A DNA stretch of 64,000 nucleotides from CAJXQU01 sp965223825 (GTDB taxonomy: Bacteria; Pseudomonadota; Gammaproteobacteria; CAJXQU01). The translations under genes and the position numbers were made by a program. Under the pieces are notes generated by a model. The model was given only the letters and a program-made list of their open reading frames with translations. It did no database searches and was not told where the DNA came from. How positions within the stretch are numbered: the stretch's first letter is position 1; each line of letters starts with the position of its first letter. The stretch spans positions 1,302,001-1,366,000 of the forward strand of contig OZ245018.1 of the NCBI GenBank assembly GCA_965223825.1, written 5' to 3'. Below are positions 1-8,530 of the stretch, piece by piece.

Positions 1-1373
1 ATCAAGGCCGAAACGCATTACCGTACCATGCAGGACTTTCAGCAAAACTACGTGAACATCATCAGCAACGGTTTTTACGCGAAGAAGGCGTGATCATCGT
101 TGCGACGATCGCGTTTGGAATGGGTATTGATAAACCTAATGTACGGTTTGTAGCGCATTTAAATTTACCGAAAAATATCGAAGCGTATTATCAAGAAACC
201 GGCCGTGCTGGGCGCGATGGTTTACCCGCAAATGCGTGGATGGCGTATGGCTTGCAAGATGTGATCACGCTTCGACAATTCATGCAGGACTCGACGGCAC
301 CGGAGTTGGTGAAACGCGTTGAGCATCATAAGTTAGATGCGATGCTCGGATTGTGCGAATTGATCAGTTGTCGCCGCCATGCCTTACTGGCTTATTTCGA
401 TGAAGACTCACCGCATCAATGTGGTAACTGCGATAACTGCTTACAACCGCCGGAAGATTACGACGGTACCCAAGTGGCCCAAAAAGCCTTGTCGTGTGTT
501 TATCGAACGGAACAACGTTTCGGTGTGAATTATTTAATTGATGTATTACTCGGCAAAGCGGATGAACGTATGCAAGCGAATGGACATGATCAGATCAGTA
601 CATTCGCCATCGGTAAAGATCTAAGTGCGACAGAATGGCGAACCTTATTCCGACAATTGATCGCAATGGGGTATTTAGAAATTGATATCGCACGTCACGG
701 CGCTTTGCGCTTAACGGAAAAATGTCGTCAGGTTTTACGTGGTGAACAAACACTACGATTACGAAAATATACGCCACCAACCACAACAAAATCGACCGGT
801 AAAAAGCAATCTGTTGTACGTCCTCAAGATGCGGACTTATGGGAGGCGTTGCGATCATTACGTGCAGAAATTGCACAAGAAAAAGGCGTACCACCTTATG
901 TTATTTTCCATGATGCGACGTTGATGGATATGTGTAAACAACGCCCGGGTGATCTGAATGCCATGCAGCGTATTTCCGGTGTGGGCGAACAAAAACTCGC
1001 GCATTATGGGCGTCGATTTTTAGATGTAATTACAGAATACCCATTGTCTGAATTAATGAATAATCACTTGAGTGCGACAGTTAACCAAACACTGCTTTTA
1101 CATGAGCAAGGTCTCTCACCTGAAAAAATAGCCATACAACGCAAAATTAACCCCAGCACGGTTTACTCGCATTTAGCGGACGCGATTGAGGTTGGGCTTT
1201 TAGCCATTGAAGATGTGGTTGATCTTGAAACGGAAGAATTAAACGAAATTATCTTTACCATCGAAGCCAGTGATGAAGGGGATGGAAGTGATCGGAGTTT
1301 AAAGAAAATATATGAAGCATTAGATGAAGCTTATGATTACGGCGTAATCCGTTGCGTTTTGGCTTCGTTGTAA
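1..1373 (+). CDS. recQ: ATP-dependent DNA helicase RecQ, C-terminal part (cut by window edge)
   Basis: 3'-5' DNA helicase of recombination and fork repair. The reading frame is open from base 3, so the gene enters from the left edge. The first methionine-like codon, GTG at 90, lies inside helicase domain 2 and is not the start. Counting from that GTG, motif VI (YYQETGRAGRDG) is at residues 33-44, and the zinc-binding cysteines of the RQC region are C94, C111, C114 and C117. An HRDC domain spans about 248-315, and an extra helix-turn-helix domain (about 330-380, NPSTVYSHL) follows, as in RecQ proteins longer than the E. coli one. The acidic tail ends 20 bases before a convergent MFS gene. The identity is firm; the length is unknown because the N-terminal half is outside the window. 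Confidence 0.95.
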   Translation, partial: QGRNALPYHAGLSAKLREHHQQRFLREEGVIIVATIAFGMGIDKPNVRFVAHLNLPKNIEAYYQETGRAGRDGLPANAWMAYGLQDVITLRQFMQDSTAPELVKRVEHHKLDAMLGLCELISCRRHALLAYFDEDSPHQCGNCDNCLQPPEDYDGTQVAQKALSCVYRTEQRFGVNYLIDVLLGKADERMQANGHDQISTFAIGKDLSATEWRTLFRQLIAMGYLEIDIARHGALRLTEKCRQVLRGEQTLRLRKYTPPTTTKSTGKKQSVVRPQDADLWEALRSLRAEIAQEKGVPPYVIFHDATLMDMCKQRPGDLNAMQRISGVGEQKLAHYGRRFLDVITEYPLSELMNNHLSATVNQTLLLHEQGLSPEKIAIQRKINPSTVYSHLADAIEVGLLAIEDVVDLETEELNEIIFTIEASDEGDGSDRSLKKIYEALDEAYDYGVIRCVLASL

Positions 1374-1392
1374 TGCGATAGCGTTACGAAAT

Positions 1393-2703
1393 TTATTCTA
1401 CGTCCGGTAATCGCGTTGCCATTGCAGCTCCCAATAACCCCAGTAGAGAGAGAAATAAAATCACACCACTGATCGCGATTAATTCACTCAGTGCGCCAAC
1501 ACCGCCCATGAGCAATAAAACTACTCCAATGACAGAGTTGCTAACCGCAACATAATCGGTTCGACGGTTGCCTTCAGCCAAATCGAGCACGTAGGTTTTG
1601 CGTCCAATACGTACCCCTTGGTGGGCAATACTGAGTAAGAAATACGCGCTGGGTAATAGCCAGATCAGACTAAGCCATTCATCATGAAACTGATCAATAC
1701 AAAAAATAATTAAGCCCAACATTGCGGTTAATAACGCGGCGACGATCATGACTTTTCGTGAGGAAACGTCGGCGAAACGTCCCCAAAAAGGAGCGGAAAT
1801 TAAACTTGCAGCACCACTAGCGATCATAAATAAACCGAGTAGAAACGGTGCTGATCCGAGACTTTTTTGCGCCATGACAACGTAGAATGGCGCCGTCAAT
1901 GCGGAGCAGAGTAAGAGTGAGCGCGTGATCACGAAATGCCTAAAAGGTTTGTCATCACGCAATATACTGAGGCGTTTTAGTGCTTCGGTGAGGGCATTGC
2001 CGCCGCCACTGGTTTCGCCAGCGAATTCGTTAATATTCGCATAACTGAAAGCCGCCATGATCCATAACAAGCCCGCAAGGCACAGCAGTAAACCGCAGTT
2101 TGTTGCAGAAAGTTGTTCAGCTTGATCAAGCATCATCACACTACCAATTCCGATCGTGATCAAGCCGGCTGCGCTAGCTGACCATCCATTGAGCTGACCG
2201 CGTCGGGTTTTTGGTATGGTTTTACCGATCACATCTTTAGCGGCAACGGAGCTTAAACCTCGTGCGAGGCTGAAGATGATCAGTAAACCAATGATCGCCC
2301 AGCCAGCAACCGTTCCATCAAGGCTGAATGCAACGAGCCCAATACCGAACATTGCAAAAGCTTGCAGCACACTGCCGAGGATCCACATCCATTTGCGGAT
2401 CGGCATTTCGCGAATGTAACTGGCGATGACAAGCTGCGGAATAAGTGATCCAGATTCGCGGATGGGTACCAGAAAGCCGATCAAAAAAAGGGGTGCGGAC
2501 AAGGTTTCCATAACCCACGGTAAAACCACTTTTGGGTTGGCGACGGCATCGCCGAGTTTGCTAAAAAAATAACTGATGATCGTCAAAATAAAATTGCCGG
2601 GAACCACATGACAGGCGTTTTCATCAATCGCAGTGCAGACACGTGCATCTTCGACATTCGTGATTTTTTCGTAAAGGTTTTCGCTGATGGATGGGGTACT
2701 CAT
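1393..2703 (-). CDS. MFS transporter
   Basis: Major facilitator superfamily permease of 436 residues, the usual length for 12 membrane helices. A hydrophilic N-terminus of about 35 residues precedes helix 1 (FILTIISYFFSKLGDAV). Hydrophobic segments recur to the C-terminus with a longer polar break in the middle (about 225-250), as expected between two six-helix halves. The loop RFADVSSRKVMI around 310 resembles the MFS loop 8-9 signature. The substrate cannot be read from sequence. It lies 138 bases downstream of the aminotransferase gene on the same strand, but a terminator-like hairpin sits between them, so it probably has its own promoter. Confidence 0.85.
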   Translation of the reverse strand: MSTPSISENLYEKITNVEDARVCTAIDENACHVVPGNFILTIISYFFSKLGDAVANPKVVLPWVMETLSAPLFLIGFLVPIRESGSLIPQLVIASYIREMPIRKWMWILGSVLQAFAMFGIGLVAFSLDGTVAGWAIIGLLIIFSLARGLSSVAAKDVIGKTIPKTRRGQLNGWSASAAGLITIGIGSVMMLDQAEQLSATNCGLLLCLAGLLWIMAAFSYANINEFAGETSGGGNALTEALKRLSILRDDKPFRHFVITRSLLLCSALTAPFYVVMAQKSLGSAPFLLGLFMIASGAASLISAPFWGRFADVSSRKVMIVAALLTAMLGLIIFCIDQFHDEWLSLIWLLPSAYFLLSIAHQGVRIGRKTYVLDLAEGNRRTDYVAVSNSVIGVVLLLMGGVGALSELIAISGVILFLSLLGLLGAAMATRLPDVE

Positions 2704-2774
2704 GAGGTGGGAAATTCCTGCGGAAGTGATGTATTCGCTTTTACATTCAATATGTTTAGGTTAACGATGTATTG

Positions 2775-2807
2775 AAAAATGCTAGCGCAGTGTCAATCTG
2801 CGCCAGC
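2775..2807 (-). terminator. Rho-independent terminator of the aminotransferase gene
   Basis: Ten-base arms (GCTAGCGCAG and CTGCGCCAGC, one G-T wobble) around a 7-base loop. Read on the minus strand the stem is followed by ATTTTTC. It lies 35 bases past the stop of the class V aminotransferase. Confidence 0.7.
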
Positions 2808-2841
2808 ATCTTATGCTCAAACCCAAAAACGAACGGTTGGA

Positions 2842-4077
2842 TTAAACCGCTTTTAATGGACGATTTTTTCGTGCTTGTGGTGTGCTGATATGTTCGAGTT
2901 TGCTCTCAAGCATGGCAACACCATTTGGAATATCCACGTTGATGCCGAATGCTTTGATACTTGAGCCCAACGCATGTAGCGTGCGAAACAGGTGATGCGC
3001 GCGTGATTGCTCACCCATTTGACCAATACGTACGATATTGGCTCCAAATGAGCCGGAAATCTCGACACGGAAGTGATCAGACATGTAATTCAATAATTGC
3101 GCGATCTGAATATTTTCTGGCAAGTTGACCCCAACGACCGAGTTTAAGCGCGATTCAGGTGCGACGTATAGCGACAAGCCCAATGCTTCAATACCGAATT
3201 GCAACGCCGTTGAACAACGTAAATGGCGCTCAAATCGATCAGTCAGCGTTTCATGGCAGATCAGCAACAGAGCTTCGTGCATGGCGAGAATACCGGAAAC
3301 GGGCGCGGTGTAATGGTAGGATTTTTTATACCAAAATAAATCAGCCAGTTTCGCGTCTAAACACCAGTGACGGAGTTGATCTTCGCGTGCATTAATCCGT
3401 TCCCAAGCTTGCTGAGAAAAGGCGACTAAGGAGACGCCGGGGATGGATGATAGGCCTTTTTGTCCGCCCGTAATGACGGCATCAATTCCCCACGCATCCA
3501 TATCTAACGGCATGGTGCTGAGTGTACAGACGGCATCAACAATCACCATACAGCCGTATTCTTTGGCTATCGCGGCGATCTGTGGAAGGTGCTGGTTATA
3601 AACCGTATTTGAGGTTTCACCCTGTACGATGGTTAAAATGCTTGGACGATGTGTTTCTAAAGCTTGTCGTACAGCATCCGGTGTTGCACCTTTGCAGTGC
3701 TCACTTTCCAAGCGGATAACTTCGCCCTCTGCACGTTCCGCCATGTCGGCTAAACGGCTACTGAAATAACCATTGATTACGCATAGAACTTTATCGCCAG
3801 GTGCGATTAAGTTAACTACGGCCATTTCCATCGCAGCAGATCCGGGTCCGGCGACACCGAGTATATGCTGTGATTCTGTTTGGAAAACATAGCGTGACAT
3901 GGCTTTTACTTGTTCAATCACCTGTGCCATGGTTTCTCCCAAGTGATTGATCACAATGGAATTTGCTGCCGCAACACGCGGTGGAATAGGCACTGGGCCA
4001 GCGCCCATCATGAGCAAAGGTTCTTCAGGCAAAATAGAATCTAATGAGGCTAGATTCTCGGGTACTTTAATTTTCAT
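2842..4077 (-). CDS. Class V aminotransferase (alanine/serine-glyoxylate aminotransferase-like)
   Basis: PLP enzyme of 411 residues, full length for the AGXT/SgaA/PucG group. These transfer an amino group to glyoxylate from alanine, serine or ureidoglycine. Visible features are the N-terminal substrate loop (MMGAGPVPIPPRV, about 22-34), the PLP-phosphate region (GVAGPGSAAMEMA, about 74-86), the cofactor aspartate in VIVDAVCTL (about 179), and the Schiff-base lysine in GGQKGLSSIPG (about 204-214). The donor amino acid cannot be decided. A role in glyoxylate or serine-cycle metabolism is inference. The ATG at 4077 is chosen because the glyoxylate-binding N-terminus follows at the usual distance. 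Confidence 0.85.
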   Translation of the reverse strand: MKIKVPENLASLDSILPEEPLLMMGAGPVPIPPRVAAANSIVINHLGETMAQVIEQVKAMSRYVFQTESQHILGVAGPGSAAMEMAVVNLIAPGDKVLCVINGYFSSRLADMAERAEGEVIRLESEHCKGATPDAVRQALETHRPSILTIVQGETSNTVYNQHLPQIAAIAKEYGCMVIVDAVCTLSTMPLDMDAWGIDAVITGGQKGLSSIPGVSLVAFSQQAWERINAREDQLRHWCLDAKLADLFWYKKSYHYTAPVSGILAMHEALLLICHETLTDRFERHLRCSTALQFGIEALGLSLYVAPESRLNSVVGVNLPENIQIAQLLNYMSDHFRVEISGSFGANIVRIGQMGEQSRAHHLFRTLHALGSSIKAFGINVDIPNGVAMLESKLEHISTPQARKNRPLKAV

Positions 4078-4356
4078 TCAATTTTCTCGGATACATAATG
4101 TTGTGACATGAAATGTGGTGATTTTTATGTCTGGTTAACTCTCAGCGCGAGCGAAGAACGATCTGACAGAGATGTCCGTCATTTTCTGCCAGTGACGTTT
4201 AGGAGAATTATTATTGTCACATGTTCTTAATATTCTCGGTTTTGCAGGGCGTAGTCAATACAAATTCGATCGGATTAATTGATGCCGTTGATATGCGATG
4301 CAAAAGTGCTGAAAACCCTTGATTAATCGCTAGTTTTTTTGGAATGTAAACGGGAA

Positions 4357-5322
4357 TTATTTACATCGGCTGCCTTGCAGTCCGCCCGTGTGAAGAACCA
4401 ACATTCGCGTGCCGGGTTTGAAAACGCCTTGTTTGATCTGATCACATAACCCAGCCATGAGTTTGCCAGTGTAGACAGGATCAAGTGGTAGTTCTGTTTC
4501 TGCTGTGAACGCCTGCATGAACTGGCGCAATTCGACGGGTATTTTTCCAAAACCACCGTAATGCGAGTCCAGATTAATAGACCAATTGGCGGCGTTGTCA
4601 GCAATACCGGATCGCAACAGGAGTTGACGGACATCATGCGTTAAAAAATCTGCACCTTTTAAAGCGGCAAAACCGAGAAGGTGAGGTTGAATCGTTTGAT
4701 CAGATGTTAGCTGTCGGGCGAGCCCCACGATCAACCCGGCAAGTGTTGTACCTGTGCCGCAGGCTAAAACGATCAGATCAAACGTGCGAGTAGGATCATC
4801 TATCTTAAGTTCATCAATGATGTCAGCCACACCGTTGATCGCAAGTTGGCTCGTACCGCCCTCAGCGATCCAATAGGCGTTGTGATCAGTGAGATAATGC
4901 TTATGATCAGTGCGTAATTGCCGAAACTCATCGCGGCTTAGAAGCTGTAAATTCATGCCCCACTGCCGCATGTCTTGCATGCTGGGCGTATCTTGATCAG
5001 TATGCGGATTTCGTACTAAACCAACGGTATCTAGCCCAATCTGTTGGCCAATAAATGCGAGTGCATGTAAATGGTTTGACCAAGCTCCACCCATGCTAAC
5101 GAGGGTTTTCGCGCGATTCTCAAGTGCGTCGTTTACTATGTATTTTAACTTTCGCCATTTGTTTCCTGAGATAACCGGATGCAGAAAGTCATCTCGTTTT
5201 ACATAAACCTTTAGTTTTTTTTCGAGGAATAAAGGATGCTCAAGTGGATGTACTGGACTTTTTGCTAGGCAGTGTGTGATCGCTTCTAGATGCGGATGAA
5301 GGGGTGGTGGCGACATAAACAT
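4357..5322 (-). CDS. ACC deaminase / D-cysteine desulfhydrase family PLP enzyme
   Basis: Fold-type II PLP enzyme of 321 residues. The family cleaves 1-aminocyclopropane-1-carboxylate or D-cysteine. The PLP lysine sits in VISGNKWRKLKY (about 50-60), the conserved SMGGAWSNHLHALA block follows (about 76-89), and the phosphate-binding loop is ACGTGTTLAGL (about 188-198). The end (LVLHTGGLQG) is the normal C-terminus. Such proteins are often mis-named ACC deaminase; many act on D-cysteine, and sequence alone does not decide. Two ATG codons (5322 and 5316) are possible and neither has a good ribosome-binding site. It is divergent from the O-methyltransferase gene. Confidence 0.85.
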   Translation of the reverse strand: MFMSPPPLHPHLEAITHCLAKSPVHPLEHPLFLEKKLKVYVKRDDFLHPVISGNKWRKLKYIVNDALENRAKTLVSMGGAWSNHLHALAFIGQQIGLDTVGLVRNPHTDQDTPSMQDMRQWGMNLQLLSRDEFRQLRTDHKHYLTDHNAYWIAEGGTSQLAINGVADIIDELKIDDPTRTFDLIVLACGTGTTLAGLIVGLARQLTSDQTIQPHLLGFAALKGADFLTHDVRQLLLRSGIADNAANWSINLDSHYGGFGKIPVELRQFMQAFTAETELPLDPVYTGKLMAGLCDQIKQGVFKPGTRMLVLHTGGLQGSRCK

Positions 5323-5496
5323 GTGTTTAGTAAATTTGCACTAATAATTTAAGGTTAATTATTCTACTATTTATATCACTTCTATTTATCTCTATACGCT
5401 TTATTAATTCATCGTGAAGATGAGTTGCTTCATGTTATTTACGCAGTATAAAAGTGCTTTTACCTCAATGTATTTTAAAAATAAGCGAGGAATATT

Positions 5497-6186
5497 ATGA
5501 CTGAGATACGCGATCCAAAACAACAAAACCCACTACTGATCCCACCCGTAGATCCAAAATTGGAAGAATATATGTTTTCACTGAGTGGACAGACGGATCA
5601 TGCCGTTTTAACACAAATGGAAGCGATCGCTCGTGAAAATAATTTTCCAATTGTCGGTCGGTTAGTCGGTATGTTTTTACATTCCCAAGCGAAGATGATC
5701 GGTGCGCGGCGAGTGTTTGAATTCGGCAGTGGTTTTGGTTATTCAGCGTATTGGTTTGCAAAAGCGGTAGGGGCACATGGCGAGGTGATCTGCACCGATG
5801 GAAATCCTGATAATAAAGCCAAAGCACAAGCCAATTTACAAGCTGCTGGTTTATCTGAGCGCGTAGAGTTTCACTCAGGTATTGCTCAAGATACTTTTAA
5901 GCAGACGGAGGGATATTTCGACATTTGCTATAACGATGTTGATAAAGACGGCTACCCCGAAGTATGGAATCTTGCCCGGGAACGCGTGCGTCCAGGTGGG
6001 CTGTATATTTGTGATAATGTGTTATGGCATGGCCGCGTGGCGATGGAAACTTTTAACGATATCGTACCAGGTTGGACAGAAGCGATCAGAGAACATAACG
6101 AATTGGTATTTCACGATCCGAATTTTGATACTTTTATAAATCCGACGCGAGATGGTGTGCTTGTTGCGCGGCGGAAAGATGAATAA
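5497..6186 (+). CDS. SAM-dependent O-methyltransferase (caffeoyl-CoA OMT-like)
   Basis: Class I methyltransferase of 229 residues, family 3 O-methyltransferases. The SAM-binding motif I is VFEFGSGFGYSAYWFA (about 73-88), followed by the acidic residue of motif II (VICTDGN). The metal/substrate aspartates lie in CYNDVDKDGYPE (about 146-157) and the GGLYICDNVLWHG segment follows. The end FINPTRDGVLVARRK is typical of the family. The ATG has a good Shine-Dalgarno sequence (GCGAGGA, about 7 bases upstream). The acceptor is unknown. A strong hairpin lies downstream, between this gene and the convergent RAYT-like gene. Confidence 0.88.
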   Translation: MTEIRDPKQQNPLLIPPVDPKLEEYMFSLSGQTDHAVLTQMEAIARENNFPIVGRLVGMFLHSQAKMIGARRVFEFGSGFGYSAYWFAKAVGAHGEVICTDGNPDNKAKAQANLQAAGLSERVEFHSGIAQDTFKQTEGYFDICYNDVDKDGYPEVWNLARERVRPGGLYICDNVLWHGRVAMETFNDIVPGWTEAIREHNELVFHDPNFDTFINPTRDGVLVARRKDE

Positions 6187-6311
6187 AACACTATTTCCTG
6201 CGACTGTAGAACAGCTTTAGTGAGTTAGGGCCACTACATATGACTGGGTATTTAAAGCCGGAATTTATGTGTTGAATTAACGCTTTTAAATCAATGCTTC
6301 CGTTAAGAATG

Positions 6312-6342
6312 GCAAACGTTGGGAAATCGCTCCAACGTTTGC
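6312..6342. repeat. Perfect 11-bp inverted repeat between convergent genes (REP-like or terminator)
   Basis: Arms GCAAACGTTGG and CCAACGTTTGC enclose a 9-base loop (GAAATCGCT). No T-run follows on either strand, so it is not a textbook terminator. A related hairpin (CGTTG, GAAAT, then CAACG) occurs at 9946-9976. Confidence 0.7.
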
Positions 6343-6383
6343 AGTGGAAGTTTGATTAAGTTGAAATTTAATTTTTTCAGAAA

Positions 6384-7226
6384 TTATGCTTGCGTTTCTA
6401 AGGTGTTAACGGCTCTGCTAACAGTGGCATAACTCACTTCAAAAAATTCACCGACTTGCTGTAATGTGTAATGGCCACTCAAATAAGCTTCAGCCATTGC
6501 TCGGTTACGTTCTGGGAATTTTTTCTTAAACGTACTCAGTGCTTTTACAGGCCCTTTTCCGCGAATAGGTTTCGTTGGGTTAACTTTTTTTGCAGAGAGT
6601 TTTTTCTCCATTTGTTTAATAAAACTATCTGAACCTAAGAAAATTTGTTTACGAACTTGCAGCAGTGGAGAAGGTGCTTTTTTTCCTTCTTGAACATATG
6701 CTTTATAACTTTCTTCAGCTCGTTTTTTTTGCTTTGAAAATGTATCCAAAATCGCTTCGGTTGCGAGAAACTCGGGCGCTTCTTTGCGTCCTACCGTTGC
6801 GTTATAACTGCTCCATTTCCAGCTAGTGATGGTTCGTGCTGAACCGGTTGTTAAAGGTTGTAAAACGACGAGGCGTGAAACGTCTTGAAGATATTCTTCG
6901 CGATCTACCAAAATGCTCTTAAATCGACCTTGAAAAACGTGTCCACTTTTGTCGTGTCGTTGATTGAAATGTTGTGTGTAAAGACCGATTAAAAATTTCA
7001 TGCCTCGTGACAAGGTTGGTTTCTTTGTTTCGATCAAAATCTGGTATTGATTAGGCAATAGACTATAGGCGTAACACACCCAATCATGACGCTCACAAGT
7101 GCGAGCGAGCAGGTCGAGAAAGTCTTGATAATCTTTGTCATCGGTGAAGCTGATTTGATCTTCGTTGCCATGTGCAGATAGAAGATAAAGTGCCCCAGCG
7201 TATTCAATACGGAGAGGTCGGGCCAT
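6384..7226 (-). CDS. RAYT-family (REP-associated Y1 transposase-like) protein, catalytic residues lost
   Basis: The 280-residue protein begins MARPLRIEYAGALY and contains SGHVFQGRFKSILV (about 94-107), both hallmarks of the TnpA_REP/Y1 family. It ends with a helix-turn-helix (about 245-275, TLQQVGEFFEVSYATVS) of the DnaA-C-terminal type often fused to these proteins. Family members nick single-stranded DNA with an HUH histidine pair (usually PNHYH) and a tyrosine (usually RYIHLNPV). Here the histidine pair is Q60-Y61-Q62 and the tyrosine position reads SRLVVLQPL, so all three catalytic residues appear replaced. The frame is otherwise intact, which suggests a retained DNA-binding role rather than decay. 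No transposon ends are visible. Confidence 0.82.
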   Translation of the reverse strand: MARPLRIEYAGALYLLSAHGNEDQISFTDDKDYQDFLDLLARTCERHDWVCYAYSLLPNQYQILIETKKPTLSRGMKFLIGLYTQHFNQRHDKSGHVFQGRFKSILVDREEYLQDVSRLVVLQPLTTGSARTITSWKWSSYNATVGRKEAPEFLATEAILDTFSKQKKRAEESYKAYVQEGKKAPSPLLQVRKQIFLGSDSFIKQMEKKLSAKKVNPTKPIRGKGPVKALSTFKKKFPERNRAMAEAYLSGHYTLQQVGEFFEVSYATVSRAVNTLETQA

Positions 7227-7284
7227 GACGGTTCTCCTTAGTTATATGAGAGTAGGAATGTCCTAGCTAAAACTAGATTGGGGA

Positions 7285-7320
7285 TGTCTTTTCGTCAATG
7301 TCAGTACCGTGTCTTTTCGT
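7285..7320. repeat. Direct repeat TGTCTTTTCGT x2 upstream of the RAYT-like gene
   Basis: The 11-base word is found at 7285-7295 and 7310-7320, a 25-base period, 59-94 bases upstream of the RAYT-like start codon. It could be a pair of protein-binding sites; that is inference. Confidence 0.5.
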
Positions 7321-7398
7321 TAAATCGATGGTGGGTATCAAACTTTTTTACCGATTATTAATTTAAGAGGTACTTGAGAGGTTTTTTTTGCGTGATTA

Positions 7399-7416
7399 TG
7401 TGTCACGTTTGACACA
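7399..7416. promoter_or_regulatory. Operator-like palindrome TGTGTCA-N4-TGACACA
   Basis: A perfect 7-base inverted repeat with a 4-base spacer, in the 264-base gap between the DMT transporter stop and the RAYT-like start. Size and symmetry fit a dimeric regulator site. The regulator is unknown. Confidence 0.45.
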
Positions 7417-7490
7417 ATTTAGGTTTTATTTCTAGCCGAAAATAAGGGTGAGAATGACGTTGCAATGCACATTTTAAAATTAAAAAAGAA

Positions 7491-8381
7491 TTATTTTTTT
7501 CGTGATCTGGGCAATATTCGCCAAGCATCAGGAAATTTGCCTTGAAGGGTCATGACAATACACGCGGAAATGACAATTAAAGCGCCGATAATTGCAGAGT
7601 GTGAAGGAAGTTCTTGCCAACCGATCCAGCCAATGATCGTGGCGATCACCACAATGCTATAACTAAACGGTGCGATCTTACTAGCCGGGTTATGCGTAAA
7701 CGAATATGTCAATAAAAGTTGGCCTGCCGTTCCACTTAGTGCGGCGATGATCATGATCGCAAAACTTGACGCGTCAGGTGTTTTCCAGAACCAGATAAGT
7801 GGGATAGTGGAATAAAGCGTGGAAAAAATACTGAAATAAAACATGGTTCGCAAAACGGGTTCAGAAGATGCCATGTGCCTGATTAATACTTTTGTACAGG
7901 CAATAAAAAAACCGGAGGCTAATCCAAATAAAGCACCAACGGCGATCACGTTTTCTTGTGGATTTAAAATTAGTGCAACACCGACAAAACCACTGACGAT
8001 CGCGAGCAGTATTGTGCGGTTAATTTTTTCACCTAAAAACAAGACGGCGAGTAAGGTGATAAAGATGGGCGAAGTGGTATTTAATAATGTTGCCTCGGCC
8101 AGTCCGATCTTCCTAATAGCGAGGAAAAAGCAGGTCATGGCACAAAGGCTAAAAAGGGATCGGATCAGGTGTGTTTTGAGACGTTTCGTTTTTAAGAAGG
8201 CGATCCCACGAGGTAGCACGAGAGGTAAAACAAAAAATAAACCGATACTGTTCCGCAGGAAAACAGCCATGGATGCCGGAATTGTGTCGGCAACCAGTTT
8301 TACGCAAGCAGACATTATGGCAAAACAACACGCCGCGGAAATTGCCGGTAATACGCCGTGGATTAGGTAACGTCTTTGCAT
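7491..8381 (-). CDS. EamA/DMT superfamily transporter
   Basis: Integral membrane protein of 296 residues with ten hydrophobic segments and two EamA repeats (about 10-140 and 150-280). Each repeat carries the family pattern near its end (TLLNTTSPIFITLLAVLFLGEKI about 96-118; IGWQELPSHSAIIGALIVIS near the C-terminus). EamA proteins export amino acids or other metabolites, or import SAM or nucleotide-sugar-like compounds; the substrate here cannot be told. The lysine/arginine-rich tail is cytoplasmic by the positive-inside rule. It is divergent from the M18 aminopeptidase gene. Confidence 0.87.
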   Translation of the reverse strand: MQRRYLIHGVLPAISAACCFAIMSACVKLVADTIPASMAVFLRNSIGLFFVLPLVLPRGIAFLKTKRLKTHLIRSLFSLCAMTCFFLAIRKIGLAEATLLNTTSPIFITLLAVLFLGEKINRTILLAIVSGFVGVALILNPQENVIAVGALFGLASGFFIACTKVLIRHMASSEPVLRTMFYFSIFSTLYSTIPLIWFWKTPDASSFAIMIIAALSGTAGQLLLTYSFTHNPASKIAPFSYSIVVIATIIGWIGWQELPSHSAIIGALIVISACIVMTLQGKFPDAWRILPRSRKK

Positions 8382-8530
8382 GATAACTCGCGTGAAAGAG
8401 GGCGACTCTACGTGAGGGTGGTCTGTTCTACAAGTGCGTAGTAATGAAAAACGGCGTGTATAATGCGTTGGTATATTTTTTTAGAAAGATGTTTTTTCTG
8501 TTGGTTTTTTTCGGAGGCTCAACAAGCAAA

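Noticed and set aside
4357..5322. Naming the PLP enzyme as true ACC deaminase (AcdS)
   Set aside because: The family also holds D-cysteine desulfhydrases; the distinguishing residues cannot be judged without an alignment.
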